Shown here one piece after another: positions 57,128 to 64,000 of a DNA stretch of 64,000 nucleotides; within the stretch, counting starts at the first letter, position 1; every line of letters begins with the position of its first letter. Source of the stretch: Streptomyces sp. CB01635 (lineage in GTDB: Bacteria > Actinomycetota > Actinomycetes > Streptomycetales > Streptomycetaceae); the NCBI RefSeq assembly GCF_002803065.1, contig NZ_NNBL01000015.1:62001-126000 (forward strand). Reading direction: 5' to 3'. A program made the translations under genes and the position numbers. Under the pieces are notes generated by a model, which was given only the letters and a program-made list of their open reading frames with translations, made no database searches and was not told the origin of the DNA.

Positions 57128-57703
57128 TCAGCGGTCGTCTACGTCACGTCGGTGACTCGCGTCGGAAGAAGAGCCCGCCGGGAAGGTGACGCGCTGGTCC
57201 TCCAGCTCCTTGAGCAGGTCCTGGAGTTCGGAGCGGATCCAGTCGCGGGTGGCGACTTCGCCGAGGCCCATGCGCAGGGCGGCGACCTCGCGGCTGAGGT
57301 ACTCGGTGTCGGCGATGGACCGCTCGTTCTGCTTGCGGTCCTGTTCGAGGTTGACCTTGTCACGGTCGTCCTGCCGGTTCTGCGCGAGCAGGATGAGCGG
57401 AGCGGCGTACGAGGCCTGGAGCGAGAGCATCAGGGTCAGGAAGATGAACGGGTACTGGTCGAAGCGCAGATTGCCCGGCGCCGAGACGTTCCACACGACC
57501 CACGCGATGATGATCACCGTCATCCAGACGATGAACCGGCCCGTCCCCAGGAAGCGCGCGATCCGCTCCGAGAGGCGTCCGAAGGCCTCCGGGTCGTAGT
57601 CGGGCAGCAACTTGCGGCGCGGGGGGCGCGGCAGGTCGAGCCGGAAGCGCGGCGCCCGCGCGGCTTCGGGACGGCCGTCCCGCTCGCGCTCAGCCGGCGC
57701 CAT
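57128..57703 (-). CDS. DUF1003 membrane protein
   Basis: A 191-residue protein with a basic N-terminus, two membrane helices (about residues 57-75 and 85-107) and a charged, coiled-coil-prone C-terminus (RQDDRDKVNLEQDRKQNERS), the DUF1003 pattern. It overlaps the MgtE-N/CBS gene by 14 bases, so they are translated together. Function unknown. Confidence 0.9.
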   Translation of the reverse strand: MAPAERERDGRPEAARAPRFRLDLPRPPRRKLLPDYDPEAFGRLSERIARFLGTGRFIVWMTVIIIAWVVWNVSAPGNLRFDQYPFIFLTLMLSLQASYAAPLILLAQNRQDDRDKVNLEQDRKQNERSIADTEYLSREVAALRMGLGEVATRDWIRSELQDLLKELEDQRVTFPAGSSSDASHRRDVDDR

Positions 57704-58976
57704 GGCTCACCTCCCCGTCGGCCAGGTGGAACTCCTGCTCACGCCAGTCCTCCGGCAGCATGTGGTCGAGGACGTCGTCCACAGTGACCGCGCCGAGCAG
57801 CGAACCGCTCTCGTCGACGACGGGCGCCGCCACCATGTCGTAGGTCGCGAAGAACCCGGCGACGACCGGGAGCGCGGCGGACGGCGCGAGGGCCTGGAGG
57901 GCCTCGTCGAGCATCGACGAGACCAGCGTGTACGGGGGATCGCGCAGCAGCCGCTGGAAGTGCACCGTGCCGAGGTACTTGCCGGTGGGCGTCTCGTCCG
58001 GCGGCCGGCAGACGTACACCTGCGCGGCGAGCGCGGGGGAGAGGTCGGGGTTGCGGACCCGGGCCAGCGCGTCGGCGACGGTCGCGTCGGGCCGCAGCAC
58101 GATCGGCTCGGTCGTCATCAGACCGCCCGCCGTCCTTTCCTCGTACGCCATCAGGCGCCGCACGTCGGCCGCGTCAGAGGGCTGCATCAGCGCGAGCAGC
58201 CGCTCCTTGTCGTCCTCGGGCAGCTCGCGGAGCAGGTCGGCCGCGTCGTCCGGGTCCATCTCCTCCAGGACGTCGGCGGCGCGCTCCTCCTTGAGCTTGC
58301 CGAGGATCTCGATCTGGTCGTCCTCGGGCAGCTCCTCGAGGACGTCCGCGAGGCGCTCGTTCGTGAGGGCCGACGCGACCTCGGCACGGCGCTTGGGTGA
58401 GAGGTGGTGCAGGACGTTGGCGAGGTCGGCCGGGCGAAGCTGCTCGAACGTGGCAAGGAGGTTCTCGGCGCCCTGCCCGTGTTCCTCCAGCGAGAACCCG
58501 TCGACGGCCGACCACTCGACGGTGAGCGTCTCGCCCTTGGCGCGGCGGAACGCGCCGCCGCTCTTGCCCTTCCGTACGAAGACCCGGTCGATCTCCCAGT
58601 CCCTGCGCGCCGGCAACTGCTGGATGGAGACGTCAAGGACCGTCACCTCCTCACCGGACTCGACGAGCCGCACCCGCCGGTCGAGCATCTCGCCGAGGAC
58701 GAGCCGCTCGGTGGGCCGCTGCTCGAAGCGCCGCACGTTCAGTACGCCGGTGGTGATGACCTGGCCGGACTCGATGCCGGTCACGCGGGTCATCGGCAGG
58801 AAGATGCGGCGCCGCGTGGAGAGCTCCACGACGAGCCCGAGCAGCCGGGGCGGGCGGCGGCCGACACGCAGCATGGCGACGAGATCGCGGACGCGCCCCA
58901 CCATGTCGCCGTTGGGGTCGAAGACGGCGATGCCGGAGAGATGCGAGACGAAGATCCGGGGCGCGCCTGCCGCCAT
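57690..58976 (-). CDS. MgtE N-terminal/CBS-domain protein without a permease domain
   Basis: A 428-residue soluble protein: PRC-barrel-like repeats (about 1-160), MgtE_N superhelix (about 170-285; LANVLHHLSPKRRAEVASAL, LEELPEDDQIEIL, MDPDDAADLLRELP) and a CBS pair (about 290-415; MTTEPIVLRPDATVADALA, VDESGSLLGAVTVDDVLDHMLP). True MgtE magnesium channels carry a five-helix permease after the CBS pair; here it is missing and the protein ends normally. AAAGGAGG precedes the ATG. It may be a magnesium or nucleotide sensor acting with the overlapping DUF1003 protein. Confidence 0.88.
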   Translation of the reverse strand: MAAGAPRIFVSHLSGIAVFDPNGDMVGRVRDLVAMLRVGRRPPRLLGLVVELSTRRRIFLPMTRVTGIESGQVITTGVLNVRRFEQRPTERLVLGEMLDRRVRLVESGEEVTVLDVSIQQLPARRDWEIDRVFVRKGKSGGAFRRAKGETLTVEWSAVDGFSLEEHGQGAENLLATFEQLRPADLANVLHHLSPKRRAEVASALTNERLADVLEELPEDDQIEILGKLKEERAADVLEEMDPDDAADLLRELPEDDKERLLALMQPSDAADVRRLMAYEERTAGGLMTTEPIVLRPDATVADALARVRNPDLSPALAAQVYVCRPPDETPTGKYLGTVHFQRLLRDPPYTLVSSMLDEALQALAPSAALPVVAGFFATYDMVAAPVVDESGSLLGAVTVDDVLDHMLPEDWREQEFHLADGEVSHGAG

Positions 58977-59153
58977 GCGCCGCGCCTCCTTTGCATCCGC
59001 ATTTGTCCTGAAGGTGTGTTTCAGGCTAGCCCGTCCCGGTCCCGTGCGCCTTTGCGCTGCGTCCGGACGGACTGGCTCCGTTCACCGCAGGTGACACGGG
59101 TACGCTGCCGTTCTGCCGCCGAGCAAGACGTCGTACGAGAGGTAGCGCGAGCC

Positions 59154-59903
59154 GTGACCGTACTTCCCCTGGCCCGCCGTTCCCATGGGATTTTTCTGGT
59201 GGGAGTGATGTGCCTCGGGCTCGCGGCGTGCAGCAGCGAGGATCCGGACGCGGGCACGAACGGCGTCGCCAAACTGACCGCCCCGAAGATCCAGAGCCGC
59301 ACCGTCAAGGCCGCGCAGGGTGCCGGGGCCGTGCACCTGTCCGGCACGGTCGTCAGCAGCGGACACTCGTACAAGATCGACATGCGGCTCAAGGACGAGG
59401 GTGGCACGGGATCCGTCACGACGGCCGGCCGGACCTTCCAGCTGCTGCGGGTCAAGGAGCACCTGTTCCTCAAGGCCGACGCGGACTTCTGGACGCACCA
59501 GGGCAGCAAGGGTTCGGGCGGCACGGCGCAGGGGGACACGGCCGCCGCGGACAAGCTCGACGGCAAGTACGTCAAGGTCCCGCAGGGCGACCCGGCCTAC
59601 AAACGCCTGAGCGGCTTCACCGTCAAGGGCGCGCTCCTGGACGGACTGCTCACCCTGCACGGCAAGGTGGAGAAGGGCGACCGGGGTTCGGCGGGCGGCG
59701 TACGCACGGTCGAACTCACCGGCGACAAGGGCGCAGGCGGCACGCTCGACGTCTCCCTTGAGGGCACCCCGTACCCGCTGCGCCTGGAGCGGGCGGGCGG
59801 CGCCGGCACGCTCCAACTCACCGACTGGGGCAAGGACTTCACGCTCCGCGAGCCGGGCAAGGGCGAGATGGTGGACTACGGGGCCCAGCTCCCGACGTCC
59901 TGA
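59154..59903 (+). CDS. LppX/LprAFG-like lipoprotein
   Basis: A 249-residue lipoprotein with a short basic n-region, hydrophobic segment and lipobox LAAC (Cys about 22). The mature part is beta-rich and resembles the LppX/LprG group that binds lipids in a hydrophobic cavity; the match is by pattern only. GTG start with GAGAGG 11 bases upstream. Divergent from the MgtE-N gene, convergent with the next. Confidence 0.75.
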   Translation: MTVLPLARRSHGIFLVGVMCLGLAACSSEDPDAGTNGVAKLTAPKIQSRTVKAAQGAGAVHLSGTVVSSGHSYKIDMRLKDEGGTGSVTTAGRTFQLLRVKEHLFLKADADFWTHQGSKGSGGTAQGDTAAADKLDGKYVKVPQGDPAYKRLSGFTVKGALLDGLLTLHGKVEKGDRGSAGGVRTVELTGDKGAGGTLDVSLEGTPYPLRLERAGGAGTLQLTDWGKDFTLREPGKGEMVDYGAQLPTS

Positions 59904-59922
59904 GGCCCTCGCGAAAAGGCCC

Positions 59923-60492
59923 CTACTTCCCGCGCCGCTTGCGGCGGAGCAGGAGGTGGGGGAGTGCCGCGGGGGCCTCGTGGCGGGTGGTTGCCGTGGT
60001 GGCGAGCGGTGCGGCGGCCAGCGCGTCGGACGACGGCGGGACCGTGGACCCCGTCGGCTCCAGGCGGAGCACCCGGCACTCGCGTGCCCAGCGCTCCGGC
60101 ATCGCCTCGCCGTCCGGCGCGTTCAGGCGCTTGCCCTTCAGCTCGGCGACAGCCGCCTCCCAGCCCTCGGAGTGCGGGGCGAGCTCGACGACGCCGGCCG
60201 TCCAGCTCACGAGGCGCCCGCCCTTGTCCTTGCTGCGCACGGTGACGGTCGCCGCCCCGCCGTCGCTGAGGCCGGGCAGGGGCTGCTCGCCGGGCCCGTC
60301 GCCGACCAGGTTCGCCGCGCCCTCGTGCCATACGTGCCACAGGGCGCGCTCGGGGCCGGAGGTGCCTCGTACCCAGACGAGGCCGGACTTCTTGGTGGCT
60401 TCCTCGACGAGGGCCCGGTCCATCGACAGGGCCGCCGCGGAGCGGCCCGTCGAGGGGTGGTGGTCGGGAGAGGGGCTGGCCTGATCCGTCAT
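59923..60492 (-). CDS. Hypothetical protein
   Basis: A 189-residue protein. The core (LSMDRALVEEATKKSGLVWVRG ... ALWHVWHEGAANLVGDGPGEQPLPG) looks like a small FMN-barrel-type or ligand-binding fold, but I cannot assign it. A proline/serine N-terminus and a basic end (LLLRRKRRGK) flank it. TAGGCT is 7 bases before the ATG, suggesting a leaderless transcript. Next to corA on the same strand. Confidence 0.65.
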   Translation of the reverse strand: MTDQASPSPDHHPSTGRSAAALSMDRALVEEATKKSGLVWVRGTSGPERALWHVWHEGAANLVGDGPGEQPLPGLSDGGAATVTVRSKDKGGRLVSWTAGVVELAPHSEGWEAAVAELKGKRLNAPDGEAMPERWARECRVLRLEPTGSTVPPSSDALAAAPLATTATTRHEAPAALPHLLLRRKRRGK

Positions 60493-60515
60493 GGGCGTCA
60501 GCCTATCCGTGCGAT

Positions 60516-61631
60516 TCAGAGCCACCCGTTCCGCTTCAGGATGCGGTGGATTGCGAAACAGGCGCCGACCGTGACACCGAGGACGAGCGGGTAGCCGAAC
60601 CGCCAGTGGAGCTCCGGCATGTGCTCGAAGTTCATCCCGTAGACGCCACAGACCATCGTCGGTACGGCGATGATCGCCGCCCAGGACGTGATCTTGCGCA
60701 TGTCCTCGTTCTGCGCGACGGACGCCTGCGCGAGGTTGGCCTGGAGGATGGAGTTGAGCAGTTCGTCGAAGCCGACGACCTGCTCCTGCACGCGCGCGAG
60801 GTGGTCGGCGACGTCACGGAAGTACTTCTGGATGTCCGGGTCGACGAGCCGCATCGGCCGCTCACTCAGCAGCTGCATGGGCCGCTGGAGCGGCGCCACC
60901 GCCCGCTTGAACTCCAGGACTTCGCGCTTGAGCTGGTAGATCCGCCCCGCGTCGGTGCCGCGCGGAGCGCCCTTGCCCGTCTGCGAGAAGACGTCCGTCT
61001 CGACCTCGTCGATGTCGTCCTGCATCGCGTCGGCGACGGCGAGATAGCCGTCGACGACGTGGTCCGCGATGGCGTGCAGGACGGCGGACGGCCCCTTGGC
61101 GAGCAGCTCGGGGTCGTCCTGGAGACGGTGCCGCAGCGCCCGCAGCGAGCCCTGGCCGCCGTGCCGGACGGTGATGAAGAAGTCCCGCCCGGTGAAGCAC
61201 ATCACCTCGCCGGTCTCCACGACCTCGCTGGTCGCGGTGAGTTCGGCGTGCTCGACGTAGTGGATGGTCTTGAAGACGGTGAACAGGGTGTCGTCGTAGC
61301 GCTCCAGCTTGGGGCGCTGGTGGGCGTGGACGGCGTCCTCGACGGCGAGCGGGTGGAGCCCGAACTCGGCCGCGATACCGGCGAATTCGGACTCGGTCGG
61401 CTCGTGCAGCCCGATCCAGGCGAAGCCGCCCTCGCGGCGCGCCTTGCGGATCGCGCCGGCGGGCGTCAGGCAGTCGTTGTCGTGGACGCGGGCGCCGTCG
61501 CGGTAGACGGCGCAGTCGACGACGGCCGTGGACGTCGACGGGTCGCGGGTGGTGTCGTACGGGGCTGACGTGCTGCCGGTCTCGCGCGGCGCGGGGCGGA
61601 CAGCGGCACGCAGATCACGGATCATCGACAT
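60516..61631 (-). CDS. corA: CorA-family magnesium/cobalt transporter
   Basis: A 371-residue protein with a large cytoplasmic N-terminal domain, a long stalk helix and two C-terminal helices; the YGMNF motif (seen as VYGMNFEHMPE) that ends the first helix is present. The ATG at 61631 has AAGGAG 7 bases before; the frame opens 100 bases earlier without support. It probably takes up magnesium. MgtE-like and DUF1003 genes lie 3 kb away. Confidence 0.94.
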   Translation of the reverse strand: MSMIRDLRAAVRPAPRETGSTSAPYDTTRDPSTSTAVVDCAVYRDGARVHDNDCLTPAGAIRKARREGGFAWIGLHEPTESEFAGIAAEFGLHPLAVEDAVHAHQRPKLERYDDTLFTVFKTIHYVEHAELTATSEVVETGEVMCFTGRDFFITVRHGGQGSLRALRHRLQDDPELLAKGPSAVLHAIADHVVDGYLAVADAMQDDIDEVETDVFSQTGKGAPRGTDAGRIYQLKREVLEFKRAVAPLQRPMQLLSERPMRLVDPDIQKYFRDVADHLARVQEQVVGFDELLNSILQANLAQASVAQNEDMRKITSWAAIIAVPTMVCGVYGMNFEHMPELHWRFGYPLVLGVTVGACFAIHRILKRNGWL

Positions 61632-62093
61632 GGGCAGGCTCCTTCGCGGGCGGGAGCCGCCGGTGGCCATACGGGTCGGCGCTAACCGGAATGAGGACGT
61701 CCTGACTACGGATCCTGTGTGCACGTCCACAAAGCGGGGAGCACCGCGACCGGCGCGGTGGCGGCTTCGCTACTGATTCAGATCAGGCGGAAACGAAGTG
61801 CTCTTCCGTGGTGCGCAGACAGACTGGAGCGTGCGCGGAAAGCCGGGAAAATGCGGCTCAGTGGCCGGAAGAGCGGGTGGTACTGCACGGTCGACTTCGG
61901 TCCATTGCAGCCCCACCTCCTCCAGCCGGTCCCCCGTGAGGGACGACGTCTCATCCCTCGCAGGGGACGCATATAGGTCAGGGGCTTGAAAGCAACGCTT
62001 GGCGTGCTGCCCCTACCAGCGGCCAAGACTATCAGCCGACTGAAGAAGCGAGCCCAGCCTCTACCCATTGGATACGAGTTCTATGCTCGCGAC
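61632..62093. other. Intergenic region upstream of corA
   Basis: 462 bases between divergent corA and the suppressor-of-fused gene. It holds a 15-codon minus-strand ORF with a good ribosome binding site (61858-61905) and AT-richer spots around 61770-61800. I could not recognise a magnesium riboswitch. Confidence 0.4.
61858..61905 (-). CDS. Candidate leader mini-ORF of corA
   Basis: ATG at 61905 is preceded by GGAGGAGG (10 bases upstream) and codes 15 residues, MDRSRPCSTTRSSGH, ending at TGA 227 bases before corA. Some magnesium transporter genes have translated leaders of this size. Chance is a real possibility. Confidence 0.22.
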   Translation of the reverse strand: MDRSRPCSTTRSSGH

Positions 62094-62690
62094 ATGGGAG
62101 ATGTTCTTGCTCTGGTCGAGGCCCGACTCCGTACGGCTCTCGGTGAACCGGACGCGCGCGCCGCGGTCACGTTCCTCGGCACCGACCGCATCGAGGTGCT
62201 GCGCTTCACGGACGCGGCGGACACCGGCCTCGTGCGCTACGCCACGCTCGGTATGTCGGCCGCCCCCATGGCCGACCCGACGTCCGCGCTCGCCGACCCG
62301 CTCAAGGGCCCGCGCGCGGAGCTCGTGCTGTCGGTGCGCACCGGCCGCGCCGACACCGACAAGGTGCTGCGCCCGCTCGCCGTACTCGCCGCGTCGCCGC
62401 AGGTCGAGGGTGTCGTCGTGGCCGCGGGCGCCTCGCTCGACGTGGGTGAACCCCTGTGGCCCGGCGCCCCGTTCACGTCGGTGCTCGTCGCGGGGTCCGG
62501 GGGCCTCGTGGAGGACCTGGAACTGGACGATCCGCTGGATCCCGTACGGTTCCTGCCGCTGCTGCCGATGACGCAGAACGAGGCGGCGTGGAAGCGGGTG
62601 CACGGCGCTGCCGCCCTCGAGGAGAAGTGGCTGAACAGCGGAACGGACCTGCGGGATCCGCTGCGCAAGTCCGTGCCGCTCGACCAGTGA
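62094..62690 (+). CDS. Suppressor-of-fused-domain protein
   Basis: A 198-residue cytoplasmic protein (MGDVLALVEARLRTALGEPDARAAVTFLGTDRIEVLRF) of the bacterial SUFU-like family; conserved blocks are AELVLSVR, PLAVLAASPQVEGV and LPLLPMTQNEAAWKR. Function in bacteria is unknown; some relatives act as immunity proteins. The frame opens at 61986, but TATGCT lies 6 bases before the ATG at 62094, fitting a leaderless start. No toxin gene is near. Confidence 0.8.
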   Translation: MGDVLALVEARLRTALGEPDARAAVTFLGTDRIEVLRFTDAADTGLVRYATLGMSAAPMADPTSALADPLKGPRAELVLSVRTGRADTDKVLRPLAVLAASPQVEGVVVAAGASLDVGEPLWPGAPFTSVLVAGSGGLVEDLELDDPLDPVRFLPLLPMTQNEAAWKRVHGAAALEEKWLNSGTDLRDPLRKSVPLDQ

Positions 62691-62859
62691 CCGGCGCGGG
62701 AAGTTCGCACGGAGAGCGTGGGCGTACACACGCAATGAATTGGCCCAGCTGACTACTGCAGACTGCATCCAATTTTTCCGGGGAAGTGCTGTGAGGTCCC
62801 GCCCCCGGAAGGGTGATCGTCCTTGACGGAGTGGGAGTCGGGGAGGACCGTTGGGCCTT

Positions 62860-63498
62860 ATGAGGGGCGAACCCAGTTGCCCGAAGTGTGGTGGCCGGGT
62901 CAGGGCTCCCGGCCTCTTCTCCGACTCCTGGCAGTGCGACGTGCACGGGGCGGTGCATCCGCTGCAGCCCGTGATCCCGCCCAGCGTCGAGGCGCTCACC
63001 GTCGTGGCGCACCGCGCCCAGGTGCCGGTGTGGATGCCGTGGCCGCTGCCCGTCGGGTGGCTCTTCACCGGGGTGGTCAGCGCGGGCGACGACCGCACGG
63101 GCGGCAGGGCGACCGCGGTGGCGTGCTCGGGCCCCGGACCGCTCGGCGGCGTGGGGGAGATGCTGCTCGTCGCGGAGGAACTCGGCGTCGGCCTCGGCGC
63201 CCGGTACGCGGGCGTCGACGGCCCCGACCCCGGCCCGTACATGACGGTCGAGAAGCCGCCCGAGGCCAAGGTCCTCGCCGCCGGACGCCCGACCCCGATG
63301 TGGCACGTCTCGGGCGCGCCCGACGACCGTGCGGTCTTCGCGGGCGAGGCGTGCGGGCTGTGGGTGTGGGCGATCGTGTGGCCCGAGCAGACCGGGCTCC
63401 TGATGTACGACGAGCTGGTCCTGACCGACCTGCGCGACGTGGGCGCCGAGGTCGACCTGGTGCCCTGCGGCGCGCTGTCGCCACGCATCCTCACGTAA
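62860..63498 (+). CDS. DUF6758-type conserved protein
   Basis: A 212-residue protein that begins MRGEPSCPKCGGRVRAPGLFSDSWQCDVHG; Cys-x2-Cys, Cys and His form a probable zinc finger. Hydrophobic tryptophan-rich blocks (MPWPLPVGWLFTG, GLWVWAIVWPEQTG) follow. Conserved in Streptomyces, function unknown. ATG at 62860 or TTG at 62851; GGGGAGG lies upstream of both. Confidence 0.8.
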   Translation: MRGEPSCPKCGGRVRAPGLFSDSWQCDVHGAVHPLQPVIPPSVEALTVVAHRAQVPVWMPWPLPVGWLFTGVVSAGDDRTGGRATAVACSGPGPLGGVGEMLLVAEELGVGLGARYAGVDGPDPGPYMTVEKPPEAKVLAAGRPTPMWHVSGAPDDRAVFAGEACGLWVWAIVWPEQTGLLMYDELVLTDLRDVGAEVDLVPCGALSPRILT

Positions 63499-63593
63499 GG
63501 GGTCATACCGGGAGGCGACGGTGACGGGAGTGCTCCGGATCCCCGTTATCCTTGAGCGTCCCCTTCCGTCCGTTCAGAGCCTGGAGTACGCGC

Positions 63594-64000
63594 GTGCGCA
63601 TCGATCTGCACACCCACTCCACCGCCTCCGACGGCACGGACACCCCGGCCGAGCTGGTCCGCAACGCGGGGGCCGCCGGTCTGGACGTCGTCGCGCTCAC
63701 CGACCACGACACGAGCCGCGGTTACGCGGAGGCCGTCGCCGCGCTGCCGGCCGGACTCACGCTCGTCACCGGCGCCGAACTCTCCTGCCGCCTCGACGGC
63801 GTGGGCCTGCACATGCTGGCCTACCTCTTCGACCCCGACGAGCCCGAGCTGCTGCGCGAGCGCGAGCTCGTACGGGACGACCGGGTGCCGCGCGCGCAGG
63901 GCATGGTCACCAAGCTCCAGGACCTCGGCGTGCCCGTGAGCTGGGAACAGGTCGCCCGCATCGCCGGCGAAGGGTCCGTCGGCCGCCCGCACGTCGCGGA
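63594..64000 (+). CDS. PHP-domain phosphoesterase (3' truncated)
   Basis: 135 residues are visible before the window ends. GTG start with GGAG upstream; the PHP motifs DLHTHSTASDG (metal ligands), LTDHDT and GAELSC are present. PHP proteins of this TrpH/RNase AM type remove phosphates from nucleotides or trim RNA 5' ends. A TATCCT box about 41 bases upstream may be the promoter. The frame has no stop to base 64000. Confidence 0.9.
   Translation, partial: MRIDLHTHSTASDGTDTPAELVRNAGAAGLDVVALTDHDTSRGYAEAVAALPAGLTLVTGAELSCRLDGVGLHMLAYLFDPDEPELLRERELVRDDRVPRAQGMVTKLQDLGVPVSWEQVARIAGEGSVGRPHVA

Noticed and set aside
57690..58976. Broken mgtE gene with lost permease part
   Set aside because: The CBS pair is complete, the protein ends cleanly inside the coupled DUF1003 gene start, and mycobacteria have the same short form, so it looks like a natural family rather than a pseudogene.
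61632..62093. Magnesium riboswitch (M-box or ykoK type) before corA
   Set aside because: I could not find the conserved core; only a mini-ORF candidate was recorded.

Overview
The window is a stretch of actinobacterial chromosome, almost certainly from a Streptomyces species. GC content is very high, codon third positions are nearly all G or C, GTG and TTG starts are frequent, and the long open frames opposite real genes are typical high-GC shadows. The gene order is that of a conserved Streptomyces core region: succinate dehydrogenase, typA, the bldKA-bldKE oligopeptide transporter, a second oligopeptide transporter, mshB, fdxA, a dapC-like aminotransferase, dapE, and then the sigE/rseA/htrA/tatB/mrp/mgtE-like/corA block. 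Much of the second half (mshB to corA) also matches, from memory, the order around the sigE locus of Mycobacterium tuberculosis. I saw no rRNA, tRNA, CRISPR array, integrase, transposase or prophage gene.

Layout. 1-5.8 kb: the end of a PAS/GAF/PP2C/ATPase signalling protein, a pspA homologue with a TPM-domain exported protein (envelope stress), and a hypothetical membrane protein. 5.8-9.7 kb: a three-subunit succinate dehydrogenase read leftward (cytochrome b-like subunit, flavoprotein, iron-sulfur protein) and a small conserved protein. 10-12.5 kb: a large orphan family 5 solute-binding lipoprotein. 12.8-14.7 kb: TypA/BipA. 15.6-21.8 kb: the bldK operon after an unusual 886-base non-coding stretch that holds a well-formed 36-codon leader ORF. 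22-23.3 kb: a beta-lactamase-family hydrolase. 23.4-29.1 kb: a second complete Opp/Dpp-type operon. 29.2-31.3 kb: an S9 prolyl-oligopeptidase-type peptidase facing it. So about 21 kb is devoted to peptide uptake and processing.

31.5-42 kb: a small membrane protein, the mycothiol deacetylase mshB with a membrane partner, a VanW/peptidoglycan-binding-type membrane protein, an ABC-2 exporter with its own two-component system (four overlapping genes behind a clean palindrome), a SirB1-type protein, a Rv0428c-type acetyltransferase, seven-iron ferredoxin, and a succinyl-DAP aminotransferase-like enzyme. 42-50 kb: a secreted low-complexity protein, an anchored lysozyme-like protein, dapE, a LOG-family protein, a FolP2-type dihydropteroate synthase paralogue, a DivIVA-like protein, 3-methyladenine-DNA glycosylase I, a crotonase, and a DUF3117 protein. 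DapC and DapE together supply diaminopimelate for lysine and cell wall.

49.5-64 kb: an O-methyltransferase that seems to lack a standard start codon, divergent from an envelope-stress regulon block (ECF sigma factor SigE, zinc anti-sigma factor, HtrA protease, TatB), a conserved hypothetical, Mrp/ApbC, a DUF1003 protein overlapping an MgtE-N/CBS protein without permease domain, a lipoprotein, a hypothetical, CorA, a suppressor-of-fused-domain protein, a DUF6758-type protein, and the start of a PHP-domain phosphoesterase cut by the window edge. Convergent gene pairs are separated by near-perfect GC-rich hairpins, and at least nine genes have a TANNNT box 6-7 bases before the start codon with no good ribosome binding site, which suggests many leaderless transcripts.
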